From a candidate division KSB1 bacterium (lineage in GTDB: Bacteria > Zhuqueibacterota > Zhuqueibacteria > JANLFK01 > Oleimicrobiaceae): a DNA stretch of 64,000 nucleotides. Shown here in pieces: positions 52,732 through 62,000 of this stretch. The stretch spans positions 1 through 64,000 of the forward strand of contig JANLFK010000003.1 in NCBI GenBank assembly GCA_024655945.1. The letters run 5' to 3'. The first letter of the stretch is position 1. Each line of letters starts with the position of its first letter. The notes below the pieces were generated by a model. It searched no databases, was not told the origin of the DNA, and saw only the letters and a list, made by a program, of their open reading frames with translations. Made by a program: the position numbers and the translations under genes.

Positions 52732-53681
52732 GCTTAGCCGAACGCGTGTTAGCGGGCGAGACCGTGGCCGTCGCCCGGGCGATGAGCTGGATCGAGAACG
52801 ACCACCCCGAGAAGGAGTCGCTCACTGACGCCCTGAGCCTGCACTGTGGCCGCGCCTTGGTCCTGGGTATCACCGGGCCGCCTGGTTCAGGCAAGAGCAG
52901 CCTGGTGGACCGCCTCATCTGGCGGGAAAGGGCCCAGGGCCGGCGCGTGGGGGTCATCGCCGTGGACCCCAGTTCTCCTTTTTCAGGGGGGGCCATCCTT
53001 GGCGACCGCCTGCGGATGCAAAATCACGCTACTGACAGCGGCGTATTCATCCGCTCCATGGCCTCCCGCGGTCATCTAGGCGGCGTGGCCGGCGCCACCG
53101 CCGACGCCATCAAGGTGCTGGATGCTGCCGGCTTCGATCGCGTCCTGGTGGAGACCATGGGTGTGGGCCAGAGCGAAATCGAGGTCATGGAGCTGGCCGA
53201 TATCGTCGTCTTAGTCCTGGTGCCAGGGTTAGGCGATGAGATCCAGGCCCTCAAGGCAGGCATCATGGAGATCGGCGACATCTTTGTCGTCAACAAGAGC
53301 GACAAGCCGGAAGCAGCAAAGGTGCGCGCACAGGTGGAGTACGTGCTGGGCCTTGCGCAGGAGCGAGCACAATCACCGCGCCCCATCGTGATGACCTCTG
53401 CTCTGAACAACGAGGGCATCGACGAGCTCGTGGCAGCCTTGGAAATTTACCATGCCACCCTTGTGGCAAACGGGGCCTTAGCTCAGCGCCGGCGGGAGCG
53501 CATCGCCCGCGAGTTGCAGCGCCTCGTCGCCGCCAAGGTCCAGGAGAAAGCGAACGCCGTTCTCGACCTGGAGGGGCGCTTGCAGGACTGGGTGCAATGC
53601 GTCGCCGAACGACGCTGCGGCCCCTACACCCTGGTGCGCGAAGGTCTTCAGCAATTCTGGCAGGAGCACAGACGACCATGA
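52728..53681 (+). CDS. meaB: Methylmalonyl-CoA mutase-associated GTPase MeaB
   Basis: A SIMIBI-class GTPase of 317 residues that loads cofactor and protects or reactivates the mutase. It has Walker [18 protein letters not shown] near residue 47, [33 protein letters not shown], and the guanine motif NKSDKPEA near 185, followed by a C-terminal dimerisation arm. It overlaps both the B12 subunit gene and the epimerase gene. Confidence 0.95.
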   Translation: MSLAERVLAGETVAVARAMSWIENDHPEKESLTDALSLHCGRALVLGITGPPGSGKSSLVDRLIWRERAQGRRVGVIAVDPSSPFSGGAILGDRLRMQNHATDSGVFIRSMASRGHLGGVAGATADAIKVLDAAGFDRVLVETMGVGQSEIEVMELADIVVLVLVPGLGDEIQALKAGIMEIGDIFVVNKSDKPEAAKVRAQVEYVLGLAQERAQSPRPIVMTSALNNEGIDELVAALEIYHATLVANGALAQRRRERIARELQRLVAAKVQEKANAVLDLEGRLQDWVQCVAERRCGPYTLVREGLQQFWQEHRRP

Positions 53682-54097
53682 TCAAACAGATCGCCCACAT
53701 CGGCATCGCCGTTCGTTCCTTGGATAACCACCTGCCCTTCTACCGCGAGGTGCTGCAACTCCCGTTGCAGGCCATCGAAGAAGTGCCCGAACAGAAGGTC
53801 CGGGTCGCCATGTTCAAGGTGGGAGAGGCTACCATCGAACTGTTGGAGCCGCTGAGCGCCGATAGCCCCATCGCCTCTTTCTTGGAAAAGCGCGGCGAAG
53901 GCCTGCACCATGTGGCCTATGAAAGTGACGACATTGTCGCCGAAATCGCCCATTTGCAGCAACACGGGGTACGGATGCTAGACCAGACCCCGCGCCGTGG
54001 GGCCCATGGGACAGAGATCGCCTTCATCCACCCCAGTTCTTCAGGCAAGGTGCTGACCGAAATCTGCCAGCACCGGGGAGAAAGTCATGAGCATTGA
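53678..54097 (+). CDS. mce: Methylmalonyl-CoA epimerase
   Basis: A glyoxalase-fold metalloenzyme of 139 residues that interconverts (R)- and (S)-methylmalonyl-CoA. Metal ligands and core are seen in QIAHIGIAVRSLDNHLPFYR, LHHVAYESDDIVAEI and TEIAFIHPSSSGKVLTE. ATG 53678 overlaps the meaB stop (ATGA); the end overlaps the carboxyltransferase gene by 11 bases. It links the mutase product to the (S)-isomer used by the decarboxylase. Confidence 0.95.
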   Translation: MIKQIAHIGIAVRSLDNHLPFYREVLQLPLQAIEEVPEQKVRVAMFKVGEATIELLEPLSADSPIASFLEKRGEGLHHVAYESDDIVAEIAHLQQHGVRMLDQTPRRGAHGTEIAFIHPSSSGKVLTEICQHRGESHEH

Positions 54098-55637
54098 GCG
54101 CAAAATTCTCGAACTGAAGCAGAAGCAAGAGATCGCCCGCCTGGGCGGCGGCATCGAGTCCATCGAGAAACAGCACGCCAAGGGGAAGCTGACCGCCCGC
54201 GAGCGCATCAGCCTGGTCCTGGACAAGAACAGTTTCGAAGAGCTGGACATGTTCCGCACCTCCACCACCAGCCAGGTGGGCCTGGGGGACAAACAGGTCT
54301 TTGGTGACGGCATCATCACCGGCTACGGCAGCATCTTCGGCCGCCTAGTGTTCGTCTACTCCTTCGACTTTACCGTCTACGGCGGCTCGTTGTCGCAGGT
54401 GGTGGCCGAAAAGGTGGTCAAGGTCATGGACATGGCCGCTAAGGTGGGCGCCCCCATCATCGGCATCAACGACTCGGGTGGCGCCCGCATTCAAGAAGGG
54501 GTGGACGCCCTTGCAGGCTATACCGACATCTTCCTGCGCAACGTGCTCTACTCCGGCGTAATCCCGCAGATAAGCGCAGTGGTTGGTCCGGCGGCAGGTG
54601 GGGCCGTCTACTCGCCGGCGCTTACCGACTTTATCTTCATGGTGCGGCGCACCTCGTTCATGTTCCTCACCGGGCCCAAGGTGGTCAAGCAGGTGACGCA
54701 TGAGGAGGTCTCGGCTGACGAGCTGGGCGGCGCGGATGTGCATGCCACCAAGAGCGGCATCACCCACTTTACCTTTGACGACGAGCATAGCCTGTTCGAG
54801 GGCATCCGCACCCTGTTGCGCTACCTGCCGCAGAACAACATGGAAGAGCCGGTGGTCATCCCCAACAACGACCCCACCGACCGCCTGAGCGAGGAGCTCA
54901 ACTACATCGTCCCGGAGAGCCCGAACAAGCCGTACGACATGAAGGCCATCATCAGGACGGTGCTGGACAACAACGAATTTCTGGAGGTGCAGGAGCTGTT
55001 CGCGCCCAATCTCATCATCGGCTTCGGCCGTTTGAACGGTCGTTCGGTGGGCATTGTGGCCAATCAGCCCAAGCATCTGGCCGGGGTGCTGGACTGCAAG
55101 GCTTCGGTGAAGGCGGCGCGCTTTGTTCGCTTCTGCGACTGCTTCAACATCCCGGTGATCACCTTCGAGGACGTGCCCGGTTTCATGCCCGGCACGGCTC
55201 AGGAGTACAACGGCATCATCGCCCACGGCGCAAAGATGCTCTACGCCTATGCCGAGGCCACCGTGCCCAAGATCACCGTGATCACGCGCAAGGCCTACGG
55301 CGGTGCCTTCTGCGTCATGAACTCCAAGCAGCTGCGCGGTGACATCATCTACGCCTGGCCCACGGCAGAGATTGCCGTCATGGGGCCGGAAGGGGCGAGC
55401 GAAATCATCTACGCCAAGGAGATCCAGGCGGCAGAGGACCCGGAGAAGAAGTTAGCAGAGAAGATCCAGGAATACCGGGAAAAGTTCGCCAACCCGTACG
55501 TTGCTGCCAGCCGCGGTATGATCGACGAGGTCATCGAGCCGAAGGTGACGCGCTACGAGCTCATCAAGGCCCTGGAGATGCTCAAGAACAAGCGGGATGA
55601 GAACCCGCCCAAGAAGCACGGCAACATTCCCTTGTAG
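54087..55637 (+). CDS. mmdA: Methylmalonyl-CoA decarboxylase alpha (carboxyltransferase) subunit, PccB-like
   Basis: A crotonase-fold carboxyltransferase of 516 residues. Landmarks are AKGKLTARERISLVLDKNSF, NDSGGARIQEGVDALAGYTD, AVVGPAAGGAVYSPALTDF, FEDVPGFMPGTAQEYNGII and ITRKAYGGAFCVMNSKQLRG. By sequence alone it could be propionyl-CoA carboxylase beta; the following membrane gamma-like, biotin-carrier and OadB-type genes, and the lack of a biotin carboxylase gene, favour methylmalonyl-CoA decarboxylase moving CO2 from methylmalonyl-CoA to biotin. Confidence 0.92.
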   Translation: MSIERKILELKQKQEIARLGGGIESIEKQHAKGKLTARERISLVLDKNSFEELDMFRTSTTSQVGLGDKQVFGDGIITGYGSIFGRLVFVYSFDFTVYGGSLSQVVAEKVVKVMDMAAKVGAPIIGINDSGGARIQEGVDALAGYTDIFLRNVLYSGVIPQISAVVGPAAGGAVYSPALTDFIFMVRRTSFMFLTGPKVVKQVTHEEVSADELGGADVHATKSGITHFTFDDEHSLFEGIRTLLRYLPQNNMEEPVVIPNNDPTDRLSEELNYIVPESPNKPYDMKAIIRTVLDNNEFLEVQELFAPNLIIGFGRLNGRSVGIVANQPKHLAGVLDCKASVKAARFVRFCDCFNIPVITFEDVPGFMPGTAQEYNGIIAHGAKMLYAYAEATVPKITVITRKAYGGAFCVMNSKQLRGDIIYAWPTAEIAVMGPEGASEIIYAKEIQAAEDPEKKLAEKIQEYREKFANPYVAASRGMIDEVIEPKVTRYELIKALEMLKNKRDENPPKKHGNIPL

Positions 55638-55645
55638 GCAAGTCA

Positions 55646-55996
55646 ATGTTGGGAAGTCACAACCTCTCCGAAGGATTGGTAATCGCCGCTGCGGGCATGG
55701 CAGTGGTCTTTGCCGGCCTGACGCTCATCTGGTTAGCTATTTCCCTGTTCAACTGGTTCGTGATCATAGCGAAGCGCCGCCCGGAAGCCGCGGCGGCCCC
55801 AGAGGGGGCGGTGGTAACGGCGCCAGCGGCCGAGGTGCCCCGCGAACACCTGCTGGCAATCGGCATCGCCGTGGAGCTCTACCGGCGCCTGCACCTGGAA
55901 GTTCCCGAGAGCGCAGTCACCTTTGAACGCGGCGATGTGCGCACCGGTTGGAAGGTCGGTTTCCGCTACGGGCAACGCCAGCGCCCTGCGAGGTAA
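55646..55996 (+). CDS. mmdD: Sodium-pump decarboxylase small membrane subunit (OadG/MmdD-like)
   Basis: A 116-residue protein with one N-terminal TM (LVIAAAGMAVVFAGLTLIWL followed by AISLFNWFVII), a typical OadG_beta arrangement, then an Ala/Pro linker and a soluble tail (REHLLAIGIAVELYRRLHLE). It tethers the soluble carboxyltransferase and biotin carrier to the membrane beta subunit. Position between the alpha and biotin genes matches mmd operons. Confidence 0.87.
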   Translation: MLGSHNLSEGLVIAAAGMAVVFAGLTLIWLAISLFNWFVIIAKRRPEAAAAPEGAVVTAPAAEVPREHLLAIGIAVELYRRLHLEVPESAVTFERGDVRTGWKVGFRYGQRQRPAR

Positions 55997-56002
55997 GAGG
56001 AG

Positions 56003-56494
56003 ATGAAGGAAAAGAAACTGGTATTGGAGATCGAAGGAAGAGAGTACACGGTCGTTATCAGCGACTTTGGCCCACAGGAGGCCACCATTGCCGTCGACGG
56101 CAAGCCCTACAAGGTGGCGCTCAAGGACTTGGGCAGTGAGCAGCTCGCCGAGGTACGGCCTGCGCCTGCGCCGCCTCCTTCGGCCTTGGAGCCGCAGGTG
56201 CCTGTGTTCGCCCCAGCCAAGCGCGTTGCCCCTGGTTCGCCCATCCATCGCCCGAAGACGGTCGGCAGCGACTATGCCATCGCCGCTCCTTTGCCTGGGC
56301 TCATCCTCGAGATCCTCGTGCGCGATGGCGACGTGGTCAGGCGCGGTCAGGCCGTGGCCATCCTGGAGGCCATGAAGATGGAAAACGAAGTTACCTCGCA
56401 GACTGAGGGCGTGGTCATCGACGTGCGCTTCCGGGAAGGGGATTCTGTCAACCAGGGGGACGTGCTCGTCCTGCTCAAACCGGTGGAGGGATAG
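56003..56494 (+). CDS. mmdC: Biotin carrier subunit of the decarboxylase
   Basis: A 163-residue protein. After a small beta-rich N-terminal domain (KLVLEIEGREYTVVISDFG) comes an Ala/Pro-rich hinge (RPAPAPPPSALEPQVPVFAP) and a biotinyl domain with the attachment lysine in ILEAMKMENEVTSQTEG and the closing VNQGDVLVLLKPVEG. It shuttles carboxyl-biotin between MmdA and the membrane MmdB. Two bases separate it from mmdB. Confidence 0.94.
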   Translation: MKEKKLVLEIEGREYTVVISDFGPQEATIAVDGKPYKVALKDLGSEQLAEVRPAPAPPPSALEPQVPVFAPAKRVAPGSPIHRPKTVGSDYAIAAPLPGLILEILVRDGDVVRRGQAVAILEAMKMENEVTSQTEGVVIDVRFREGDSVNQGDVLVLLKPVEG

Positions 56495-56495
56495 G

Positions 56496-57641
56496 ATGGA
56501 GCTCTTTTTCAAGTTGCTGCGCACCACCGGCTTTGCCAACATCGAAGTGGGCAACCTCCTGATGATTGTCGTCGGCTGTGTGGCCATCTATCTGGCCATT
56601 GCCAAAAAGTACGAGCCGCTGCTGCTGGTGCCCATCGGCTTTGGCATCATCGTGGGCAACATGCCCTATGGCGCTGGTATGCCCCTTGGCGTGTACGACA
56701 CGGTGAGCAATGGCTTTCCGCAGAACAGCGTGTTTAGCCTCTTCTACTATGGGGTGACCTCTGGTGTGTTGCCGCCGCTCATCTTCTTGGGGATTGGCGC
56801 GTTGACCGACTTTTCCTCCCTGATCTCCAACCCCAAGTCCGTGCTCCTTGGCGCAGCTGCGCAAGTGGGCATTTTCCTGACCTTCTTCGGCGCCATCCCA
56901 CTGGGATTCACCACGAAGGAGGCTGCCTCCATCGGCATCATCGGCGGGGCAGATGGCCCTACTTCCATCTTCTTGGCCTCGCTATTGGCGCCCCACCTTC
57001 TTGGGCCCATCGCCATTGCCGGCTATTCGTACATTGCCCTGGTGCCCCTCATTCAGCCGCCCGTCATGCGCTTGCTGACCACGCGCAACGAGAAGCTTAT
57101 TCGCATGAAGCCGCCGCGGCCCGTCAGCCAGCGGGAAAAGATCATCTTCCCCATCGTGGTACTGCTGGTGGCAACCCTGGTGGCACCTGGCTCCCTACCC
57201 CTGGTGGGCATGCTCATGCTGGGCAATCTCCTCAAGGAAAGCGGGGTGACCGGCCGTCTGGCCAAGACTGCGGGCACCGCCCTGCTGGATATTTGCACCA
57301 TTCTCCTCGCTTTCTCGGTGGGCGCCAGCACCCAAGCACGGGTTTTTCTCACACCCAAGTCCTTGGGCATATTCGCGCTGGGTTTGCTCTCGTTCATCAT
57401 CGCCACTGCTGGGGGCGTGCTCTTCGGCAAGCTCATGAACGCCCTCTCCAAAGACCCAGTCAATCCCCTGATTGGCGCCGCTGGGGTCTCGGCAGTTCCC
57501 GACTCGGCGCGGGTGGTGCACCAGTTCGCCCAGCGCTACGATCGCGACAATCACCTGCTCATGCACGCCATGGCTGCCAATGTGGCGGGGGTCATCGGCT
57601 CGGCAGTCGCGGCAGGGGTTTTCTTGGCAATCTTCCATTGA
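56496..57641 (+). CDS. mmdB: Sodium-translocating decarboxylase beta subunit (OadB/MmdB)
   Basis: A multi-pass membrane protein of 381 residues that decarboxylates carboxybiotin and pumps Na+ outward. It has the family core NMPYGAGMPLGVYDTVSNGF near residue 52, ILGIGALTDF-type PLIFLGIGALTDFSSLISNP, the ion-site motif IIGGADGPTSIFLASLLAPH near 150, and the C-terminal LIGAAGVSAVPDSARVVHQF. With its partners it makes the succinate-to-propionate route energy-conserving. Confidence 0.95.
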   Translation: MELFFKLLRTTGFANIEVGNLLMIVVGCVAIYLAIAKKYEPLLLVPIGFGIIVGNMPYGAGMPLGVYDTVSNGFPQNSVFSLFYYGVTSGVLPPLIFLGIGALTDFSSLISNPKSVLLGAAAQVGIFLTFFGAIPLGFTTKEAASIGIIGGADGPTSIFLASLLAPHLLGPIAIAGYSYIALVPLIQPPVMRLLTTRNEKLIRMKPPRPVSQREKIIFPIVVLLVATLVAPGSLPLVGMLMLGNLLKESGVTGRLAKTAGTALLDICTILLAFSVGASTQARVFLTPKSLGIFALGLLSFIIATAGGVLFGKLMNALSKDPVNPLIGAAGVSAVPDSARVVHQFAQRYDRDNHLLMHAMAANVAGVIGSAVAAGVFLAIFH

Positions 57642-57667
57642 CCAGAACAGACAAGGAGAAGCAAAGG

Positions 57668-59284
57668 ATGCGGACCAGGCACAGAGCAATTCTGCCAGTC
57701 ACCCTCGTTCTCGCCTTCGGTGCTGCGCCTCTTGCGCAGGCGTGCACGAACTTTCTCATCAGCAAAGGGGCCACTACCGACGGCTCCACGATGATCACCT
57801 ACGTTGCCGACTCCCACGAGCTCTACGGCGAGCTCTACTACACCCCGGCGGCCACACATTTGCCAGGGAGCTGGCTCGAGGTCTATGAGTGGGACACCGG
57901 CAAATATCTCGGCAAGATCAGACAGGTGCCACGGACCTATGCGGTGGTCGGCAACATGAACGAGTATCAGGTGGCCATCGGCGAGACCACTTGGGGCGGG
58001 CGTGAAGAACTCCGCGATCCGAAGGGCGTCCTCGACTATGGCAGCCTGATGTACATCGCCCTGCAGCGGGCCACCACTGCGCGTGAGGCCATCAAGGTGA
58101 TGACTGAGCTGGTGGCCGAATATGGCTACTGCAGCTCCGGCGAGTCGTTCTCCATATCCGACCCCAATGAGGTCTGGATCATGGACATGATCGGCAAGGG
58201 GCCGGACAACAAGGGGGCCGTCTGGGTGGCCCGCCGCGTGCCGGACGGCTACATCACCGCACATGCGAACTATCCCCGCATCCGGCGGTTTCCGCTCAAA
58301 GACAAGGAAAACTGCCTGTATGCGAAAGATGTCATTTCTCTGGCGCGGGAAAAGGGCTATTTCAGCGGCAAGGACGAGGAGTTCAGCTTTGCCGAGGCCT
58401 ATGCCCCTGCCGATTTCGGCGCGTTGCGCTTCTGCGAGGCGCGCGTGTGGAGCTTTTTCCGGCGTGCTGCCCCTTCGCAGCACTTTGCGCTGGACTATGT
58501 GCGTGGCGACGTGAGCGCCGAGCCCCTGCCGCTGTGGATCAAGCCCGCTAAGAAGCTCAGCGTGCGCGACGTCATGGAGCTCATGCGCGACCACTTCGAG
58601 GGCACCGAGTTCGACCTCTCCCTGGGCGTGGGCGCTGGACCTTACGGTCTGCCCTACCGCTGGCGGCCGCTCACCTGGGTGGTGGACAGCGTCCGCTACT
58701 TCAACGAACGGGCCATCTCCACCCAGCAGACCGGCTTTTCCTTCATCGCCCAGGCGCGTTCCTGGCTGCCCAACCCCATTGGCGGCGTGTTCTGGTTCGG
58801 CGTGGACGACACCTATAGCACTGTTTACGTGCCCATCTACTGCGGCATTAGCGAAGTGCCGAAGAGCTACGCGGTGGGCACAGGCTCCTTTGACCAGTTC
58901 AGCTGGGACTCTGCCTTCTGGGTGTTCAACTTTGTCGCCAACTATGCCTACTCCCGCTACTGCGACATGATCCAGGACATTCAGAAGGTGCAGCGGGAGC
59001 TGGAGGGCAAGTTCCTGGCGGCGCAACCCGAGGTGGAAAAGGCGGCGCTGGCCTTGTACCAGACTTCGCCACGCCTGGCGGTCGACTACTTGACGCAGTA
59101 CTCGGTGCGCGAAGCCGAGGCAACCGTAGCACGCTGGAAGACGTTAGGGGAGTTCCTCATCTACAAATACCTGGACGGCAATGTGAAGGATGAGCTGGGG
59201 CATGTGAAGCATCCCGGCTATCCGGAGAGCTGGTACCGGCAGATCGTGCGCGACAGCGGCGATCGCTATCGCGTGCCGAAGTGA
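57668..59284 (+). CDS. C69-family dipeptidase (secreted)
   Basis: An Ntn-hydrolase of 538 residues. A signal peptide (AILPVTLVLAFGAAPLAQA) ends right before CTNFLISKGATTDGSTMITY, so the catalytic cysteine is exposed as the new N-terminus on export. MNEYQVAIGETTWGGREE, YGYCSSGESFSISDPNEVWI and ANYPRIRRFP are also typical. It cleaves dipeptides in the periplasm. It follows the decarboxylase operon by 26 bases. ATG at 57668 has AAGGAG nearby; longer upstream frames are shadows within mmdB. Confidence 0.9.
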   Translation: MRTRHRAILPVTLVLAFGAAPLAQACTNFLISKGATTDGSTMITYVADSHELYGELYYTPAATHLPGSWLEVYEWDTGKYLGKIRQVPRTYAVVGNMNEYQVAIGETTWGGREELRDPKGVLDYGSLMYIALQRATTAREAIKVMTELVAEYGYCSSGESFSISDPNEVWIMDMIGKGPDNKGAVWVARRVPDGYITAHANYPRIRRFPLKDKENCLYAKDVISLAREKGYFSGKDEEFSFAEAYAPADFGALRFCEARVWSFFRRAAPSQHFALDYVRGDVSAEPLPLWIKPAKKLSVRDVMELMRDHFEGTEFDLSLGVGAGPYGLPYRWRPLTWVVDSVRYFNERAISTQQTGFSFIAQARSWLPNPIGGVFWFGVDDTYSTVYVPIYCGISEVPKSYAVGTGSFDQFSWDSAFWVFNFVANYAYSRYCDMIQDIQKVQRELEGKFLAAQPEVEKAALALYQTSPRLAVDYLTQYSVREAEATVARWKTLGEFLIYKYLDGNVKDELGHVKHPGYPESWYRQIVRDSGDRYRVPK

Positions 59285-59317
59285 ACAGTTGCCCCCAGTG
59301 AGCAAGATGGAGGAAAG

Positions 59318-59593
59318 ATGAGCACAATCTCCGTGACCCACAATCCTGCTCCAGAAACCCTGGAGAAGCTGGGCGTGAAGAGGTGGCCCATCTGGACAAG
59401 AGAGGCTTCCGAGTTTCCGTGGTTCTATGAGGAACAAGAGACGTGCTACTTCCTGGAAGGCGAGGTGACCGTCACCCCGGAGGGCGGCGAGCCGGTCAAG
59501 ATTGGCAAGGGCGACCTGGTCGTCTTCCCGCAAGGGATGTCCTGCACCTGGAAGATCCACAAGGACGTGCGCAAGCACTACCGCTTCGGATGA
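59318..59593 (+). CDS. Cupin-fold protein (Cupin_3 / DUF861)
   Basis: A single-domain cupin of 91 residues: KRWPIWTREASEFPWFYEEQ, ETCYFLEGEVTVTPEGGEPV and IGKGDLVVFPQGMSCTWKI form the two cupin motifs. Members of this group bind small molecules or act as sensors, with no known activity for this branch. It sits alone between the dipeptidase and the NifS-SelD gene. About 195 bases follow without a gene; they hold a small perfect hairpin (CGTGAA GCAG TTCACG near 59725) of unknown role. Confidence 0.88.
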   Translation: MSTISVTHNPAPETLEKLGVKRWPIWTREASEFPWFYEEQETCYFLEGEVTVTPEGGEPVKIGKGDLVVFPQGMSCTWKIHKDVRKHYRFG

Positions 59594-59788
59594 GCTCGCC
59601 ACGCACCAAGGCGACTTTCTCTGGAATGGGTTTGCAAGAAAGTGACCGGCTCGCCCCTGGCCGGCGTGTGACGCGGCCTTCGATGCTGGTTAGCCGCAGG
59701 AATGGAGCTTTCTCTCCCCGTGAAGCAGTTCACGGCGCACCCGGCCAGCTGAGGGGGTAAGTCGGCCACATGTGCAGCTGAGTTGGTC

Positions 59789-61999
59789 ATGAATCAAGAG
59801 CACCTCCCCATCTACCTCGACAACAACGCCACCACTCCCATCGACCCGGCAGTGGCACAGGCGATGCTGCCGTACATCCAGCGCGACTTTGGCAACCCGT
59901 CCAGTGCCCATGCCTACGGCGTGGCCGCCAAGAAGGGCGTCGAACGCGCCCGGGCACAGGTGGCCGCAATGCTGGGCTGCCGGGCGGAGGAGGTCATTTT
60001 CACCTCCGGCGGCACAGAGTCCAACAACATGGCCATCCTCGGCGTGGCTTACGCCCATCGGCACAAGGGGCACCACATCATCACCTCACAGGTGGAGCAC
60101 CCAGCAGTGACCGAGGTCTGCCGGTTCTTGGAGAGGCAGGGTTACACGGTCACCTACCTGCCGGTCGACCAGGACGGCCTAGTGGACGTGGCGCAGCTGG
60201 AACAGGCCATCACTCCGCAGACGGTGCTGGTGACCATCATGCACGCCAACAACGAAGTGGGCACCATAGAGCCGATTGCGGCCATCGCCGAGGTCGCCCA
60301 TCGCCACGGCGTGCTGGTGCATAGCGATTGCGCGCAATCCGTGGGCAAGATACCCGTGAAGGTCGACGAACTGGGAGTCGACCTCCTGTCGGTGGCTGGG
60401 CACAAGTTGTATGCACCAAAAGGCGTCGGCGCGCTCTGCGTGCGCACCGGCGTGGACCTTGCCAAGTTCATGCACGGCGCCGGCCAGGAGCTGAATCGTC
60501 GACCGGGCACGGAGAACGTCGTGGAAATCGTGGGGCTCGGCGAGGCGTGTGCCTTGGTGGAACAGCACCTGCCGACCTACGCGGCGCACATGCGTGCCAT
60601 GCGCGACAGGTTGGAGAAGGAGCTCGTCAGGCGCCTCCCCCAGCTGCGCGTGAACGGCCACCCTGAGCAACGCTTGCCCAACACGGCGAGCATCAGCTTC
60701 CCAGGTCTTGAGGCAAATACCATTTTGGCAGAGCTCACCGGGGTGGCTGCTTCGGCTGGTGCCGCCTGCCACAGCGACAGTGTGGAGATTTCTCACGTGC
60801 TGCGCGCTATGGCCGTGCCAACCGACTATGCCATGGGCACCATCCGCTTCTCCACTGGACGCTACACGACTGCCGCCCAAATCGACCAGGCAGTGGAGCA
60901 AGTGGTGTCGGTGGTGGAACGCCTCTCGGCGCGCAGGCCCGTGGTGGTCTCTGCCGGCGAAGAGGTGCGCCTCACTCGCTTCACCCATGGGCTCGGCTGC
61001 GCCTGCAAGCTCCGGCCACAGCTTTTGGAGCAGGTGCTGCGCAGCATGCCTCTGCCTACCGACCCCAACGTGCTGGTCGGCCCGGAGACCTCCGACGATG
61101 CCGCCGTCTACAGAATTGACGAGCACACTGCGCTGGTGCAAACGGTCGACTTTTTCACGCCAGTCGTGGACGACCCCTTCCAGTTCGGGGCTATTGCCGC
61201 AGCGAATTCCCTCAGCGACACCTACGCCATGGGCGCTAAGCCGCTCTTTGCCCTCAATGTGGTGGGCTTTCCCAGCAATCGCTTGCCGTTGGAAGTGCTG
61301 CAGCACATCCTGCGCGGGGCCGCCGCAGTGGCCGAGCAGGCGGGAATCGCCATCGTCGGCGGGCACACCGTCGATGACACCGAGCCGAAATTCGGCCTGG
61401 CAGTGACCGGGGTAGTTGACCCGCGCGCGGTGGTCACCAACCGCGGCGCAAGAGCCGGTGACGTGCTCGTCTTGACCAAGCCCTTGGGCACCGGCATCCT
61501 CTCCACTGCCCTCAAGCAGGGACTCTTGTCGAAGGAGCAGGCCGAGCTGCTCTACCGCACCATGGTGGAACTGAATCGCGCGGCGGCCGAGGCCATGATG
61601 ACCGTGGGCGTGCACGCCTGTACCGACGTCACGGGATTTGGGTTGCTGGGCCACCTCTTGGAGATGATGAACGGTTCGCAGACAGCGGCTGAGCTTCTTG
61701 CCGCGGAGGTACCCATCTTGCCCGGCGTAATGGAGCTGGCCACCGCCGGCGTAGTGCCAGGCGGCAGCAAGGACAATGAGCGCTTCACTGCTCCACAGGT
61801 GAGCTATGCTTCGCACGTTTCCCAGAGCCAGCGTTTAGTGCTCAACGATGCCCAGACCTCCGGCGGCCTGCTCATCGCCGTGGCCGAAGCGAAAGTGCCG
61901 CGCCTGATGGAAGAGCTCCGCCAGCGCGGTGTAGCAACGGCTGCCATCGTGGGACGTGTCCGCGAGCGGGGCGAAGGCGCCCTCATCGTGGTGCAATGA
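59789..61999 (+). CDS. nifS-selD: Fused cysteine desulfurase (NifS-like) and selenophosphate synthase (SelD)
   Basis: A 736-residue fusion. Residues 1 to about 385 are a class I desulfurase: YLDNNATTPIDPAV, TSGGTESNNMAI, the PLP lysine in SVAGHKLYAPKGVGALCV near 205, and the active cysteine in ASAGAACHSDS near 325. Residues about 395-736 are SelD: RLTRFTHGLGCACKLRPQLL with Cys at the catalytic position and the essential Lys, PETSDDAAVYRI, TVDFFTPVVDDPFQFG and CTDVTGFGLLGHLLEMMN. The desulfurase end can release selenide from selenocysteine for phosphorylation by the other end. Start is ATG 59789; a TTG precedes it by two codons. No other selenium gene is visible here. Confidence 0.95.
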   Translation: MNQEHLPIYLDNNATTPIDPAVAQAMLPYIQRDFGNPSSAHAYGVAAKKGVERARAQVAAMLGCRAEEVIFTSGGTESNNMAILGVAYAHRHKGHHIITSQVEHPAVTEVCRFLERQGYTVTYLPVDQDGLVDVAQLEQAITPQTVLVTIMHANNEVGTIEPIAAIAEVAHRHGVLVHSDCAQSVGKIPVKVDELGVDLLSVAGHKLYAPKGVGALCVRTGVDLAKFMHGAGQELNRRPGTENVVEIVGLGEACALVEQHLPTYAAHMRAMRDRLEKELVRRLPQLRVNGHPEQRLPNTASISFPGLEANTILAELTGVAASAGAACHSDSVEISHVLRAMAVPTDYAMGTIRFSTGRYTTAAQIDQAVEQVVSVVERLSARRPVVVSAGEEVRLTRFTHGLGCACKLRPQLLEQVLRSMPLPTDPNVLVGPETSDDAAVYRIDEHTALVQTVDFFTPVVDDPFQFGAIAAANSLSDTYAMGAKPLFALNVVGFPSNRLPLEVLQHILRGAAAVAEQAGIAIVGGHTVDDTEPKFGLAVTGVVDPRAVVTNRGARAGDVLVLTKPLGTGILSTALKQGLLSKEQAELLYRTMVELNRAAAEAMMTVGVHACTDVTGFGLLGHLLEMMNGSQTAAELLAAEVPILPGVMELATAGVVPGGSKDNERFTAPQVSYASHVSQSQRLVLNDAQTSGGLLIAVAEAKVPRLMEELRQRGVATAAIVGRVRERGEGALIVVQ

Positions 62000-62000
62000 G

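Noticed and set aside
59594-59788. tRNA-Sec or SECIS-like structure before selD
   Set aside because: Only a small hairpin (CGTGAA GCAG TTCACG) is present; there is no cloverleaf and no TCA anticodon arm.
60179-61816. 545-codon minus-strand frame opposite NifS-SelD
   Set aside because: The opposite strand has two complete enzyme domains; this frame has no recognisable sequence and arises from high G+C content.
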